From: Paludibacteraceae bacterium
GTDB taxonomy: Bacteria > Bacteroidota > Bacteroidia > Bacteroidales > Paludibacteraceae
Length of the DNA stretch: 64,000 bases
Direction of reading: 5' to 3'
Assembly: GCA_017647145.1 (NCBI GenBank)
Contig: JAGCLD010000007.1
Coordinates: 1 to 64,000, forward strand
Shown here: positions 45,766-55,500 of the stretch, piece by piece
Position numbering within the stretch: position 1 is the stretch's first letter
How the letters are laid out: the number at the start of each line of letters is the position of its first letter
The notes under the pieces: model-generated
Seen by the model: only the letters and a program-made list of their open reading frames with translations
Databases searched by the model: none
Told to the model about the DNA's origin: nothing
Position numbers and translations under genes: made by a program

Positions 45766-46355
45766 TATTTATTTCCTCCATAATTTTTAGGTTCAGCTTC
45801 AGAGATTTTTTGAGGATACATTTTTTGTATTGCTTTTTGTATTTCCTCATCCAATTCGTCATAGACTTTTCCGAAGCGTGTCATTGCATAATCATTACGC
45901 AATTCATTGTAAGCAGCGACCAATTCGTTTTGTACTTCAAGGTATGCTTGATATTGCGTATCCACGTCATTCTGCACAGAGATCACATGGTCTTTTGTAT
46001 ATTCCACCAATCCCAATCCTTCGATTTCTTCTTGTGTTTTGACAGGCAGATTCTCATCGTTAGCCGGATTTTCAATGAATTCTTTCGCTGCAGCGCGCAA
46101 CTCTCTTACATTCATTTCTTTTCCTTCAACCAGCAATTGGTTCATGCTATTGATTTTCACCACGAAGATGTCTCTATCTTTAATTTTTGTTTCCGTATCC
46201 TCTAACTTCATATCAGGAGGAAGCGGTTGAGGCAATCTACGAGACAAACCTTTGTCAACAGCCATTGAGGTTGTAACGAGGAAGAATATGAGCAACAAGA
46301 AAGAAATGTCGGCCATTGAGCTGGCATTAATTTCAGGAACTTTCTTTTTTGCCAT
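45765..46355 (-). CDS. exbD: ExbD/TolR-family biopolymer transport protein (first copy)
   Basis: The 196-aa product has the membrane segment with the conserved Asp in NASSMADISFLLLIFFLVTTS (Asp near 17), then a Pro-rich RRLPQPLPPD segment and a longer periplasmic domain than its neighbour (196 versus 156 residues). Two different ExbD proteins in one operon are usual in Bacteroidota, probably forming mixed dimers. It lies 40 bp after the four-TM protein gene and overlaps the second exbD by one base. Confidence 0.9.
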   Translation of the reverse strand: MAKKKVPEINASSMADISFLLLIFFLVTTSMAVDKGLSRRLPQPLPPDMKLEDTETKIKDRDIFVVKINSMNQLLVEGKEMNVRELRAAAKEFIENPANDENLPVKTQEEIEGLGLVEYTKDHVISVQNDVDTQYQAYLEVQNELVAAYNELRNDYAMTRFGKVYDELDEEIQKAIQKMYPQKISEAEPKNYGGNK

Positions 46356-46395
46356 TCTTAAATACTTTTATGTTGAAGAATCTTCAACTCGTTTT

Positions 46396-46872
46396 TTATT
46401 TTTTCAACTTATTGTATGCAGCCATACCGAACAGAGTCAAGATAGTAGCTGTCAAGAATGTGTAAGTTACATAGATAATCATGTCTGTGCATTGTGCCCA
46501 GAATCCTTGGTTATCTGTACCTTCATATCCGATGATGTCCATTTTTTCAGGGCTTCCCAAGAACCAAGAAACCACGAAAACCAAGACAGCCAAAAGGATA
46601 GGTATTAATGATTTCACAGCAGATGCAGGGCTATATTTAAACTTGCCAGCAAATTTTGTTATCATAACCACGAGTGTGATTAAGCAAACGAGGGCAGCCA
46701 AAGCATAGTTTAAGTATAGGAACACATCAGTATATCGAGGGATAGAGAGCAAGTCTCCAGCCACATCTAATGTGTCATTGCTTCCTCCTGCATAGAACAA
46801 CACTCCTACCACAACGCAAAGCGCCAAGAGCACGAGCATTACTATACGCGGTAATTTATCAAAAGATTTCAT
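46396..46872 (-). CDS. Small four-TM membrane protein in the exb operon, unknown function
   Basis: The 158-aa product has four hydrophobic segments (about 10-28, 52-71, 86-106 and 131-150) and a short periplasmic loop after the first. I recognise no domain. It is placed between exbB (17 bp upstream) and the two exbD genes, a position where Bacteroidota often carry an uncharacterised membrane protein. It may be an accessory subunit of the ExbBD motor, but that is inference. Confidence 0.75.
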   Translation of the reverse strand: MKSFDKLPRIVMLVLLALCVVVGVLFYAGGSNDTLDVAGDLLSIPRYTDVFLYLNYALAALVCLITLVVMITKFAGKFKYSPASAVKSLIPILLAVLVFVVSWFLGSPEKMDIIGYEGTDNQGFWAQCTDMIIYVTYTFLTATILTLFGMAAYNKLKK

Positions 46873-46889
46873 AATATATTCTCAGTTAA

Positions 46890-47711
46890 TTATTTTTTAG
46901 ATTCGTTATATTTAACGATAATATCAAGCAAAGAGATAGAAGAATCTTCCATTTCAGTAACCATACCTTCGATCAAAGAAAGGATGTAGTTATAGAAAAG
47001 TTGGAGGATAACAGCAACGATCAAACCGAAGAGTGTAGTCAACAAAGCCACTTTGATACCACCAGCTACAACAGTTGCAGAGATGTCACCAGCTTGTTGG
47101 ATTTTGTCGAATGCTTGGATCATACCGATTACAGTACCCATAAATCCTAAAGAAGGACCGATAGAGATGAAGAGTGTAATCCAGCTAAGGTTCTTTTCGA
47201 GCAAACCAAGTTGTACACCACCGTAAGAAGCCACAGAGCGTTCAACTACATCTACACCTTCGTCATAGCGAGATAGACCTTGATAGAAGATAGAAGCAAT
47301 AGGTCCGCGAGTATTGCGGCAAACTTCCAAAGCAGCTTCAATACCATTTTCGTTCAACGCTTGTTCGATTTTCGCCAAAAGCGCTTTAGTGTTAGTAGAA
47401 GCGAGGCTCAAATAGATGATACGTTCGATGCAAAGCGCCAAACCGAAGATAAGACAGAGAGCAACCAATGCCATAAATCCAGCACCACCTTCAATGAATT
47501 TTTGTTTCAAGGCTTTGTGCATACCTTGTTCTTCAACTACTACAGCTTCTTCTACAGCTTCAACAGCTTCTTCAACTACAGGAGCTTCTTCAGCCGGAGC
47601 AACTTGTTCAGTTGTTTCTGCTTCAGTTGCAGGTTCTTGAGCAAACACATTAATAGGGTTTCCAAAATTGAAAACAGCTACAATGGATAACAGTGCGAAT
47701 ACTTTTTTCAT
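46890..47711 (-). CDS. exbB: ExbB/TolQ/MotA-family proton channel protein
   Basis: The 273-aa product has a signal-like N-terminus, a low-complexity acidic stretch rich in Glu, Val, Ala and Pro (about 25-62), then the MotA/TolQ/ExbB domain: a membrane segment near 74-96, a cytoplasmic region with CRNTRGPIASIFYQGLSRY, and two C-terminal membrane segments including SLGFMGTVIGMIQAFDKI near 181-198. With ExbD it converts proton motive force into motion for TonB-type transport. The acidic extension is unusual compared with proteobacterial ExbB. tRNA-Ser lies directly upstream. Confidence 0.92.
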   Translation of the reverse strand: MKKVFALLSIVAVFNFGNPINVFAQEPATEAETTEQVAPAEEAPVVEEAVEAVEEAVVVEEQGMHKALKQKFIEGGAGFMALVALCLIFGLALCIERIIYLSLASTNTKALLAKIEQALNENGIEAALEVCRNTRGPIASIFYQGLSRYDEGVDVVERSVASYGGVQLGLLEKNLSWITLFISIGPSLGFMGTVIGMIQAFDKIQQAGDISATVVAGGIKVALLTTLFGLIVAVILQLFYNYILSLIEGMVTEMEDSSISLLDIIVKYNESKK

Positions 47712-47778
47712 TTTGATTTGTTTTTAAGTTATTGAATTATTTAAGTTTATAGTTTATAAGTTTCATCATGTTAGTATG

Positions 47779-47866
47779 CGGAGAGAACGGGATTCGAACC
47801 CGTGATACCCTTTAGGGGTATACACGCTTTCCAGGCGTGCCTCTTCAACCACTCGAGCACCTCTCC
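47779..47866 (-). tRNA. tRNA-Ser (anticodon GGA)
   Basis: The minus strand shows a class II tRNA: acceptor GGAGAGG with TCTCTCC (one G-U), anticodon loop CTGGAAA giving GGA, a long variable arm (TATACCCCTAAAGGGTATC) and T-arm CGGGTTCGAATCCCG. Discriminator G, no encoded CCA. Confidence 0.96.
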
Positions 47867-47995
47867 AAAATCGGGCGCAAGTTATAAAAAAAACTTGATA
47901 TACACATCATTTATTGCCCACATAAATTGCTTTTTTTATTTTTTTAGTCTCTATTTTCCTCAAGAATGTGTTTTATGGACATTCTTCGCCGTGAT

Positions 47996-48772
47996 TTAGT
48001 TTTCCCCAAACAAGTTTATTGTATTTTGTTTTAGTGTTTTGCACAAAGTCTCTTCATCGCATTGGTATATATCCATCAGATGAGGCAGGAGGTGTATGAG
48101 GAGTGCCGGTTCATTTCTTTTTCCCCTTTTGGGCACAGGAGCCAGATAGGGAGAATCCGTTTCGAGTATGATTTTATCCACCGGTACGTTTTTCAGTGTT
48201 TGTTCCAGAGAAGAATTCTTAAACGTGAGTACTCCACCGATTCCTAATTTAAAGTCTCCCATTCGGAATATTGCTTCGGCATCCTCCACGTTTCCTCCGA
48301 AACAATGAAAAACCCCTTTCAGGTTCTTATGCTTGTAAGGTTCAAGTAATTGTAATGTTCTATGCAAAGAGTCACGAGTGTGTATGATGAGTGGGAGATC
48401 CTGTTCAATTGCCCATTGCACTTGCAGAAGGAAAGCCTCTTCTTGTTCTTGCTGAAATGTTTTATCCCAGTAGAGATCTATACCAATTTCTCCCACTGCT
48501 ATGTAGTCACCCGTCTGCAATTCGTCTTTTACAAATTGCAATTGTTGGAGATAATTAGTCCTCACATCTTCCGGATGGAGTCCGATAGCCATAGAGCAAT
48601 AGTCCGGATACAGGCTTTTCATTTGCCTCATTCTTGAGACAGACTCCTCATTAACAGCCGGAAGAATCAGGTGATTCACTCCAGCCTCTTTAGCCCTTAG
48701 AATCACTTCCACTCTGTCCTCGTCAAATTCAGGTCCGTATATATGCGTGTGCGTATCAATCAACATAGCCAA
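47996..48772 (-). CDS. tatD: TatD-family metal-dependent hydrolase (DNase)
   Basis: The 258-aa TIM-barrel hydrolase has the metal-binding start LIDTHTHIYGPEFDEDR, GEIGIDLYWDK near 95-105 and LETDSPYLAPVPKRGKRNEP near 201-220. TatD enzymes are 3'-5' exonucleases on single-stranded DNA or RNA. The Met two residues downstream of the annotated start (MLIDTHTH) is equally likely to be used. It follows dusB by 31 bp and is probably in the same operon. Confidence 0.92.
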   Translation of the reverse strand: MAMLIDTHTHIYGPEFDEDRVEVILRAKEAGVNHLILPAVNEESVSRMRQMKSLYPDYCSMAIGLHPEDVRTNYLQQLQFVKDELQTGDYIAVGEIGIDLYWDKTFQQEQEEAFLLQVQWAIEQDLPLIIHTRDSLHRTLQLLEPYKHKNLKGVFHCFGGNVEDAEAIFRMGDFKLGIGGVLTFKNSSLEQTLKNVPVDKIILETDSPYLAPVPKRGKRNEPALLIHLLPHLMDIYQCDEETLCKTLKQNTINLFGEN

Positions 48773-48803
48773 TTATCATAAGAAGCGTTTATTCATTCGG
48801 GAG

Positions 48804-49841
48804 TCAGCATTCAAAGATGTCTTCCTCATGGTTTGCAGATAACTGCTCCACGTCATCCATTTGCGGTGCTTCCATCATTTTGACGTAAGCATCATCCATT
48901 ATCCCAAACAATTCATCAAGCGAATCAGCTCTCAGCATTGCTATTCTCATTTCTTTAAAATGCGGAATCCCCTTAAAGACCGGCGTCACTGCCAAGTGTC
49001 TTCTACTATGCACTATACCCTTACGTTCGTCTCCCAACCACTCAATACTCTTTATCACATGCTCTTTTAGAATATCAATCATCCATTTCGGGTCACGAGG
49101 TTGAACTTCTTCTCCCGTTTTTAGGAAGTGCTTTACATTTTCAAACAGCCATGGTTGTCCGATCGCCCCTCTCCCGATCATGATAGCATCCACTCCATAT
49201 TTATCAAAACATTCCGCAGCCCTTTGTGGCGTAGTGACATCACCATTTCCGATGATAGGGATGTGAATTTGTGGGTTATTCTTTACCTCTCCGATGAGTG
49301 TCCAATCCGCATCCCCTCTGTACATTTGTGCTCTTGTGCGTCCATGTATAGCCAATGCCTGTATGCCACAGTCTTGTAGTTGCAACGCAAGCGATGTGAT
49401 AATTTTACTATCCTCATCCCACCCCAAGCGCGTTTTAGCAGTGACGGGCAGGTCAACAGCATTTACCACTCTTCTTGTGATTTCAAGCATTTTAGGTATA
49501 TCTCTGAGGAGCCCAGCCCCAGCACCTTTGCCCGCTACTTTTTTGACCGGACATCCAAAGTTGAGGTCAATGAAGTCGGGCTTAGCATCCGCCACCATTT
49601 TAGCTGCTTCCACCATAGAATCAGCATCCTTACCATAGATTTGAATCGCCACAGGACGTTCCTGCTCATATATTGTGAGTTTTTGTTCCGTTCTTTTCAC
49701 ATTTCTAATCAGCGCATCCGCAGAGACAAACTCAGTGTAAACTACGTCGGCACCAAAACGTTTACACAGCAGTCTAAACGCCGGATCAGTGACGTCCTCC
49801 ATTGGGGCAAGGAAAATAGCATTAGGCGGAAGTGTTATCAT
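48804..49841 (-). CDS. dusB: tRNA-dihydrouridine synthase B
   Basis: The 345-aa flavoenzyme reduces uridines in the tRNA D-loop with FMN and NADPH. It shows FLAPMEDVTDPAFRLLCKRFG near the N-terminus, DLNFGCPVKKVAGKGAGAGL with the catalytic Cys near 95, KTRLGWDE, AIHGRTRAQMYRGDADW and IGNGDVTTP. The C-terminal helical part ends in an acidic tail. Its position upstream of tatD indicates a small housekeeping operon. Confidence 0.94.
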   Translation of the reverse strand: MITLPPNAIFLAPMEDVTDPAFRLLCKRFGADVVYTEFVSADALIRNVKRTEQKLTIYEQERPVAIQIYGKDADSMVEAAKMVADAKPDFIDLNFGCPVKKVAGKGAGAGLLRDIPKMLEITRRVVNAVDLPVTAKTRLGWDEDSKIITSLALQLQDCGIQALAIHGRTRAQMYRGDADWTLIGEVKNNPQIHIPIIGNGDVTTPQRAAECFDKYGVDAIMIGRGAIGQPWLFENVKHFLKTGEEVQPRDPKWMIDILKEHVIKSIEWLGDERKGIVHSRRHLAVTPVFKGIPHFKEMRIAMLRADSLDELFGIMDDAYVKMMEAPQMDDVEQLSANHEEDIFEC

Positions 49842-49875
49842 ACTTCAAATCATTAGTAAGTAGTTAATAAAAAAG

Positions 49876-49908
49876 AAGCCACTTAACGAAGGAGACGTCA
49901 AGTAGCTT
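49876..49908 (-). terminator. Terminator of the TlpA-DUF6029 unit
   Basis: AAGCCACTTAACG (49876-49888) pairs with CGTCAAGTAGCTT (49896-49908) with two wobble pairs and a 7-nt loop. A run of Ts follows on the minus strand. Confidence 0.82.
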
Positions 49909-49926
49909 TCTTTCCATATCTGAATC

Positions 49927-51615
49927 TTAGAATATCACATTGTAGGAGAGTGTGACCCCTCTACTTGCAGGTACATATCTACATACTCCACCCGAGCAGT
50001 TATATCCTGCGCGTGTGCGTCCATATGCGACTTGCAAACGATGTGAGCGCCAATTGTAGCTCACTCCACCAGAGTAGTAGTGTGTTTTAGTAGCATCGAT
50101 GTTATACATATCCGACACATAGAGCATCAAAGAGCGGAATAGAGACAATTCGTAGAGTCCATACACCCATTGTCCTTCAGCCTGTTTCGTGTGCAAATAT
50201 TGTAATTCAGCTCTCATTGACACATTCTTAGTCGGAGCATATTTCACATCTGCCACAATGATGTTAGAATGTACAATATCACCATTTATACCATGACCTT
50301 CCACCACCTTTTGGTTGTAGAGTTGGTACATATACATAGCCGTTATAGACCATTGTTTTGTTATTTTTTTATCCAATGTAAGATTAACATCCGTGTAGTA
50401 TGTTTCATCTCCAAATCCGAAGAATGGTGATTTATATCCATCCGTACCTTTCAGCATTTCCTTATCACCGAATCCATCCACAAATTCTTTTTTCAAACTA
50501 TGTATATAGGTTGCATTCAGTTTCAGTGTAGTACCATACTTTCCTCCCATTGGAGTTTTTCTCTTAAAATTATAAGCGAACTCCCCTTGGAAAGCCCATT
50601 CACCATCCGCAATTTGAGTAGCATAAGGATAAAGAGCAGGCAGGGCATAAGTGTGTGTCATTGAGAAAGCCGGCATGTGGTTGATAAATCCAGCCGATCC
50701 TTCTCTATCCCTGTCACTACGGTATGACATATTTTCACTACGTTTGATTTGCAAGAAAGCACTCATACCTCTCTTTGAGTAAACCGCCGACAACATCAAA
50801 GCTTGACCAGGTCGGTAGATGTATCCATTATCTTGACTCGGGTCGTTAAACTTGTAGGCATATTCCACGAGGAAGTTCCAGTTGTCCTTTTGCAAGCGAG
50901 CACGCACATCAGTAGCAGCCACATTCTCGGGCAGATTCAGAATAAAGCTATTAGGGCTCAAATCCGCCGGTTGGTGTTTACTTACGAAAGATCCCCCCAA
51001 TGTAAGGTACCAATTATTCTCTTGCATTTTTGGTATCCATTCATTGATACCCAATTCCAGGTCGGCACCCCATACCGCCCCACTTGAGTAATCAAAACCA
51101 AGTTTATTTTGGAGGCTGTAATTAAAATACACACGTTGTTTACCCCCTAAGGCTTTAAATCTAATACCTTTATATGGGCTCAACACGAGTCTTCCCCCTC
51201 TGAGAGAGTTGCTCACTCCGAGCGATCTTTCCTCGTAGAATCTCAATATAAATCCACTACCAAATTGGTCATAGATATCCCCTACAGTAAGTTCTGCCCA
51301 TTTGTAGCGTCCCGCCACAAAGAGATAAGGCAATCCAGCACCGGCAAAGTCAGATTCAAAACCAGGGAGAGGTTTTTGCAGTAATTCCAGTCTTGCACCA
51401 GCCGTTACATATTTACTATTCAAATTAAGGTCCAAATACGTATTAGAGAGGAATCTATCCTCATATGTACCCGTTCCGATAGCTTCATCCTCTTCCGGGA
51501 ATAGCATATCCGTTTGGAGCGCCCCCGAGAGTGTAACCGGTGCCTGCTCATCTTGAGCATAGGCAGCCCATGAACAGATTAAAGCAAATGTCAGTAAGAA
51601 ACCGAATTTCTTCAT
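49927..51615 (-). CDS. DUF6029-like outer-membrane beta-barrel protein
   Basis: The 562-aa product has a signal peptide (MKKFGFLLTFALICSWAAYAQ) and a body rich in alternating beta-strand patterns with many Tyr, Phe and Gly residues, ending in an aromatic strand (RGVTLSYNVIF), as outer-membrane barrels do. The opening LSGALQTDMLFPEED and GAGLPYLFVAGRYKWAELTVGDIYDQFGSGF resemble the Bacteroidota family DUF6029, as I remember it. Function is unknown. It directly follows a TlpA-like thioredoxin gene (32 bp), a pairing that suggests oxidative folding or assembly as shared task. Confidence 0.78.
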   Translation of the reverse strand: MKKFGFLLTFALICSWAAYAQDEQAPVTLSGALQTDMLFPEEDEAIGTGTYEDRFLSNTYLDLNLNSKYVTAGARLELLQKPLPGFESDFAGAGLPYLFVAGRYKWAELTVGDIYDQFGSGFILRFYEERSLGVSNSLRGGRLVLSPYKGIRFKALGGKQRVYFNYSLQNKLGFDYSSGAVWGADLELGINEWIPKMQENNWYLTLGGSFVSKHQPADLSPNSFILNLPENVAATDVRARLQKDNWNFLVEYAYKFNDPSQDNGYIYRPGQALMLSAVYSKRGMSAFLQIKRSENMSYRSDRDREGSAGFINHMPAFSMTHTYALPALYPYATQIADGEWAFQGEFAYNFKRKTPMGGKYGTTLKLNATYIHSLKKEFVDGFGDKEMLKGTDGYKSPFFGFGDETYYTDVNLTLDKKITKQWSITAMYMYQLYNQKVVEGHGINGDIVHSNIIVADVKYAPTKNVSMRAELQYLHTKQAEGQWVYGLYELSLFRSLMLYVSDMYNIDATKTHYYSGGVSYNWRSHRLQVAYGRTRAGYNCSGGVCRYVPASRGVTLSYNVIF

Positions 51616-51647
51616 AATGAATATAATCGATGAATGCTCGTGAATCC

Positions 51648-52142
51648 TTATTTCTTCAACAAGGTACGAATTTTAGCAATAATTTCTTCTTCAGAGCCAT
51701 CAGTATAGCCAGAGTGTTGGTCAACGATTTTACCATTTCCGTCAATGATAAACAAGGCAGGGATAGGACCAACGCCCATAGCACGTTTGAAGTCACCATT
51801 AGAGTCGAGCAGCACTTCATATTCCCATCCAGAAGCGTCAACCAAAGGTTTTACTTTATTTGCATTTTGTCCTTCATCGATAGAAACCGCCACCACTTTC
51901 ATGCCGGTTTCATCTTGCCAATCAGCATATACTTCGTTGATTGCTTTGAGTTCTCTTTGGCAAGGTTTGCACCATGTAGCGAAGAATGTGATTACAAAAG
52001 GTTTTCCGTCGTTAGATAATTTAGCCGTGTTAATTGTTTTACCTTCGATAGTTTTCAAAGTAACAGAAGGTAATTGTGCAGCGAGATTTTCAGTGAGGAA
52101 TAGTGCCATCACTACCAAGGCTAGGGTTTTAATTGTTTTCAT
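51648..52142 (-). CDS. TlpA-like periplasmic thioredoxin-fold protein
   Basis: The 164-aa product has a signal peptide (MKTIKTLALVVMALFLTENLAAQ) and a thioredoxin fold with the redox pair in FFATWCKPCQREL near residues 54-66, the cis-proline segment GVGPIPALFIIDGNGKI near 121-137, and DSNGDF. It reduces or exchanges disulfides in the periplasm. It precedes the DUF6029 barrel gene and is probably co-transcribed with it. A -7 box (TATATTTG, complement of 52232-52239) lies upstream. Confidence 0.88.
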   Translation of the reverse strand: MKTIKTLALVVMALFLTENLAAQLPSVTLKTIEGKTINTAKLSNDGKPFVITFFATWCKPCQRELKAINEVYADWQDETGMKVVAVSIDEGQNANKVKPLVDASGWEYEVLLDSNGDFKRAMGVGPIPALFIIDGNGKIVDQHSGYTDGSEEEIIAKIRTLLKK

Positions 52143-52231
52143 TGCTTTTATAGTTTTTAGTTTTATTTTGTGTTTTTCAAAAAGTATGCCGTTTCTACAT
52201 CCCCCTCTATTGTTCCAGCTCTAATAGTCGG

Positions 52232-52239
52232 CAAATATA
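52232..52239 (-). promoter_or_regulatory. -7 element of the TlpA-DUF6029 unit
   Basis: TATATTTG on the minus strand, about 90 bp before the TlpA-like ATG. The -33 region has no clear match. Confidence 0.4.
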
Positions 52240-52364
52240 GAAAAAAAAACAGAGACCCGAAAGGATTAGGTCATTTCAGCCATTTTTTTTGCTGTTATTA
52301 ACGCAGTCAGTATATTTTTGCTATATATATTAGGATAGTTTGCGGGTGTGTTTTGCTCTGTAGT

Positions 52365-52419
52365 TTTCTATCTTATTCCTATCTAGTGGTCCCGAGATGG
52401 TCCCGAGATGGTCGCGGGG
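52365..52419. repeat. 11-bp composite array E (TTCCTATCTAG-type units then TGGTCCCGAGA units)
   Basis: Five in-phase units: TTTCTATCTTA (degenerate), TTCCTATCTAG, TGGTCCCGAGA, TGGTCCCGAGA and TGGTCGCGGGG. The second unit is identical to the unit of array A, 40 kb away, and the switch to TGGTNNCGNNN units repeats the plan of array B. Confidence 0.85.
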
Positions 52420-52503
52420 ATGACAGGACATTCGCAGGGCGAGTAGCGGAGTTTCTGTACATCTGGTATTAGCCACACGTCGTTAATTAGGATTAAACAA
52501 AAT

Positions 52504-52535
52504 CGACCGACTTAAAATTATTTTTAAGTCGGTCG
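52504..52535 (-). terminator. Terminator of the giant repeat-protein gene
   Basis: A perfect 14-bp stem (52504-52517 with 52522-52535) with a TTAT loop, 25 bp beyond the stop. On the minus strand a T-rich run follows. Confidence 0.88.
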
Positions 52536-52560
52536 TTTCTATCGGATAATCTTTATGCGC

Positions 52561-55500
52561 TTAGTGCGATACTTTTACAGAGCGAAGAATTTTTCCTTTG
52601 TAAACGAAAGTAAACACATACAGATTTTCTTTCTTCGGCAATGTGAAGTCAAGTCCCACAGTAGTAGATCCAGCTTCGCACATAAAGTCTTTTTCATTCG
52701 GGTCGAGAACAGGAATCATTCCATAAGCGAGTCTGTGTCCGAACATATCATATAAGAACACTTGCACGTTGTTTCTTATGGAAGTAGCTCTCCATCTACC
52801 ATCTCCCAGTTTTGCCAAGCAGATGTCATCTTGAGATGGGAAGTTAGCAGGGTCATCCTCAGTCACCACAAAGTGTATGGTATAGATTGCTTCAGTTCCG
52901 TCTTGAGCTGTAACAAAGATGTTGACAGCAGCATCACCTTCAGCAACATTACCACTCGTAGTGAGCAGTACCTCTTGATACTCATCCCCCGGAGTGTATC
53001 CCACCCAATCGAGCGATATTTCAGCAGTTCCGAAAGGCAACAGATAAGTATATTCCAGTTTCGTAGAATCAAAACCTTGAATTGTGTTGCCATGCAAGGT
53101 CAAGTCAGCGAGGAAGACATTGTCAGACAATGCGATTTCAGAAAGAATCACGTAAGTGCCCTTCGTCACACCATCAGGAGCAGTAACCTGAATAATCAAC
53201 AAGTTAGGTTGATTATCAATCACTGTGTAGGTTTGTCCATTTTCAGATATTGTCACACTGATTTGGTCTTTCGTTGGGAATGCCGTAGAGTCGGTACCCA
53301 CAGGGAACGACAAGACATATTCTTTCGTATCCGGACTGAATCCACTCAATGATTTACCATTGATAGTAATATCCTCCAGGAGTACATTAGCAGAGAGTTG
53401 CGTAGTGAATGTAATGATGTATTCATTTTCATCCGTTTCGTCTTGTGCCACGACACGCAGTGTAGCCGTGCCCTGAGCCACATCACAAGAAGTACAAGCA
53501 TTCATTTGGTATTCCACCAACGATTCAGCCACTTGAGCCTCCCATGTAATTGTAGGCAAGACCTTAGAATAAACCGGAAGCACGATTTGGTATTCCATAT
53601 TTTCCGGAGCGAAGTCTTGATCAGCTAAGAATTCTTTAGCTGTAGTAGTCAATGGTTTTCCATCAATATAGATTGCTTTGAGGAGCGCATTATTTGATTT
53701 CTTCACCACATAAGTCACCTTGTACTCTTGTTGCATACCATTTTCAGCCGTAACAGTGATGTAGGTAGTATCCTTGATTTGTGTAGCCGGCTTAATCAGT
53801 ATGGTTTGTGCCATTTCCGCTTTTTCAGCCGTAACACGAGGCAATTCAGTAGTACCATAAGGAAGAGCAATTTCGTAGTCCGTGATTTGTGGGTCGAATC
53901 CATCCAGGAGCGTTCCATTTTGGTAGATTGCAGCAAGGTCAGCATTAGCAGACTTTTCAATAGAGAACACTACCGCATAGGTTCTATGTTGACCATTTTC
54001 AGCCGTAACAATCAAGGTGTAAGCTTTATCAGAAGCGACGAGTTCAACCTTTTGATAGCTATCCCCCACCTCGTAAGAGATTTCCGGAAGCTGAGTAGTG
54101 CCATAAGGCAAGGTGAGTTCGTAAGCAGACTGAGTTGCCTTAAAATCTTCCAATGGCAATCCACCCACAAAGATAGCCTTCAGTGTGTCAACATCCGACA
54201 ACAAGCGTTCAAACATGACATAGTATGTATTTGTGTATGAGTTGTCTTGTGCGAACACTTTGATAACAGCCGGTTCTGCGAGAGAAGTCGGTTCTGTGTA
54301 TTCCACCGTTTGCCATTCTTCCGCTTTTGTGTAAGAGACATAAGGAACCGCATCCGTACCCACAGGGAGTTTCACTGTGTAGTTGTACATATCCGCCTTG
54401 AAACCTTCAATAACAGCCCCGTCAATTTCGATAGAACGCAAGTTAGCATTTTTAGAAGCCGCACGTGAGAAGCGTATGATGTATTCGTATTTCAGTTCCG
54501 CACGTTCAGGCACCACTGTGAGCACCACCGTGCCGTCTTCCCTTGTAGTTCGAGTAACTGTTTGGAAGTCGTCACCCGTTTTCCAAGTAACCAGTGGAGT
54601 TGGGTCTTCCATAGCCAGGAGCACATCATAGTCTCTGACGTCCGGATTAAATCCAGGAAGGTCGTTACCATTGAGGTAGATCATCGCCAGTTTATTATTT
54701 TCAGACATGAGCAAGTTGTAGTGCAGACGGTAGTCACGTGTAGTAACCCCATCCGGAGCGACCACAGTGATTGTAGTAATTCCATTTACGCCACCGTTTG
54801 TGATAGAGATGCTTTGACCTTCAGCACCCGCTACAATTTTGAGCATCGGCTCTGTGGTAGTGCCCACCGGAAGTTCAATGAAGTAGTCGTAAATAGTTGG
54901 GTTGAATCCATCCAATGGTTGACCATTACTCAAGATACTTTCAATATTCGTTTCGTTAGAAGGCAACCAGTTGATGTCAATTTGATAGGTTTCAGAATCA
55001 CCATTTTCAGCCGTTACCACTACATCGATACGATTTTCATACTCTTTCAACACAACCGTTTGGAAAGCATCCGCTTGTTGCCAGCTTACCACAGGGAGGT
55101 CACTACCCTTAGGAAGGTCAATTTCGTAGAAGTAACGTTTAGGTTGGAATGCTTCGATTGTTTCGTAGTTGATGAGAAGGTTATCCAATTGTACATTAGA
55201 AGACAATTCCGGAGCGAACTTCAATGTGTAGGTCGTCTCATCACCCGATTGTGAAGTGACTGTGATGTAGGTGTCGCCACTGATACCGTTGTTTTCCACT
55301 TCAACCGTTTGTCCATAAGCTCCCGCAATAACACCCAAGTTAGGCATAGAAGGTTGCGTCATCTTAGGCGAAGCACTACGCAGACGTATGGTGTAATCTT
55401 TCACTTCCGGTTGATAAACAGAAGAGGACACATATACATCTCCGTTTTCACGCAAAGGATTATTGTTGAGTAAGATTGCACCCAATGCTGTAGAAGTTTC

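Larger units (their letters stand above)
52143..52560. other. Intergenic region with array E and a terminator
   Basis: This 418-bp gap between the TlpA-like gene and the giant repeat gene (both minus) contains a -7 element (52232-52239), the 11-bp array E (52365-52419), and the giant gene's terminator (52504-52535). I see no gene. Confidence 0.75.
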
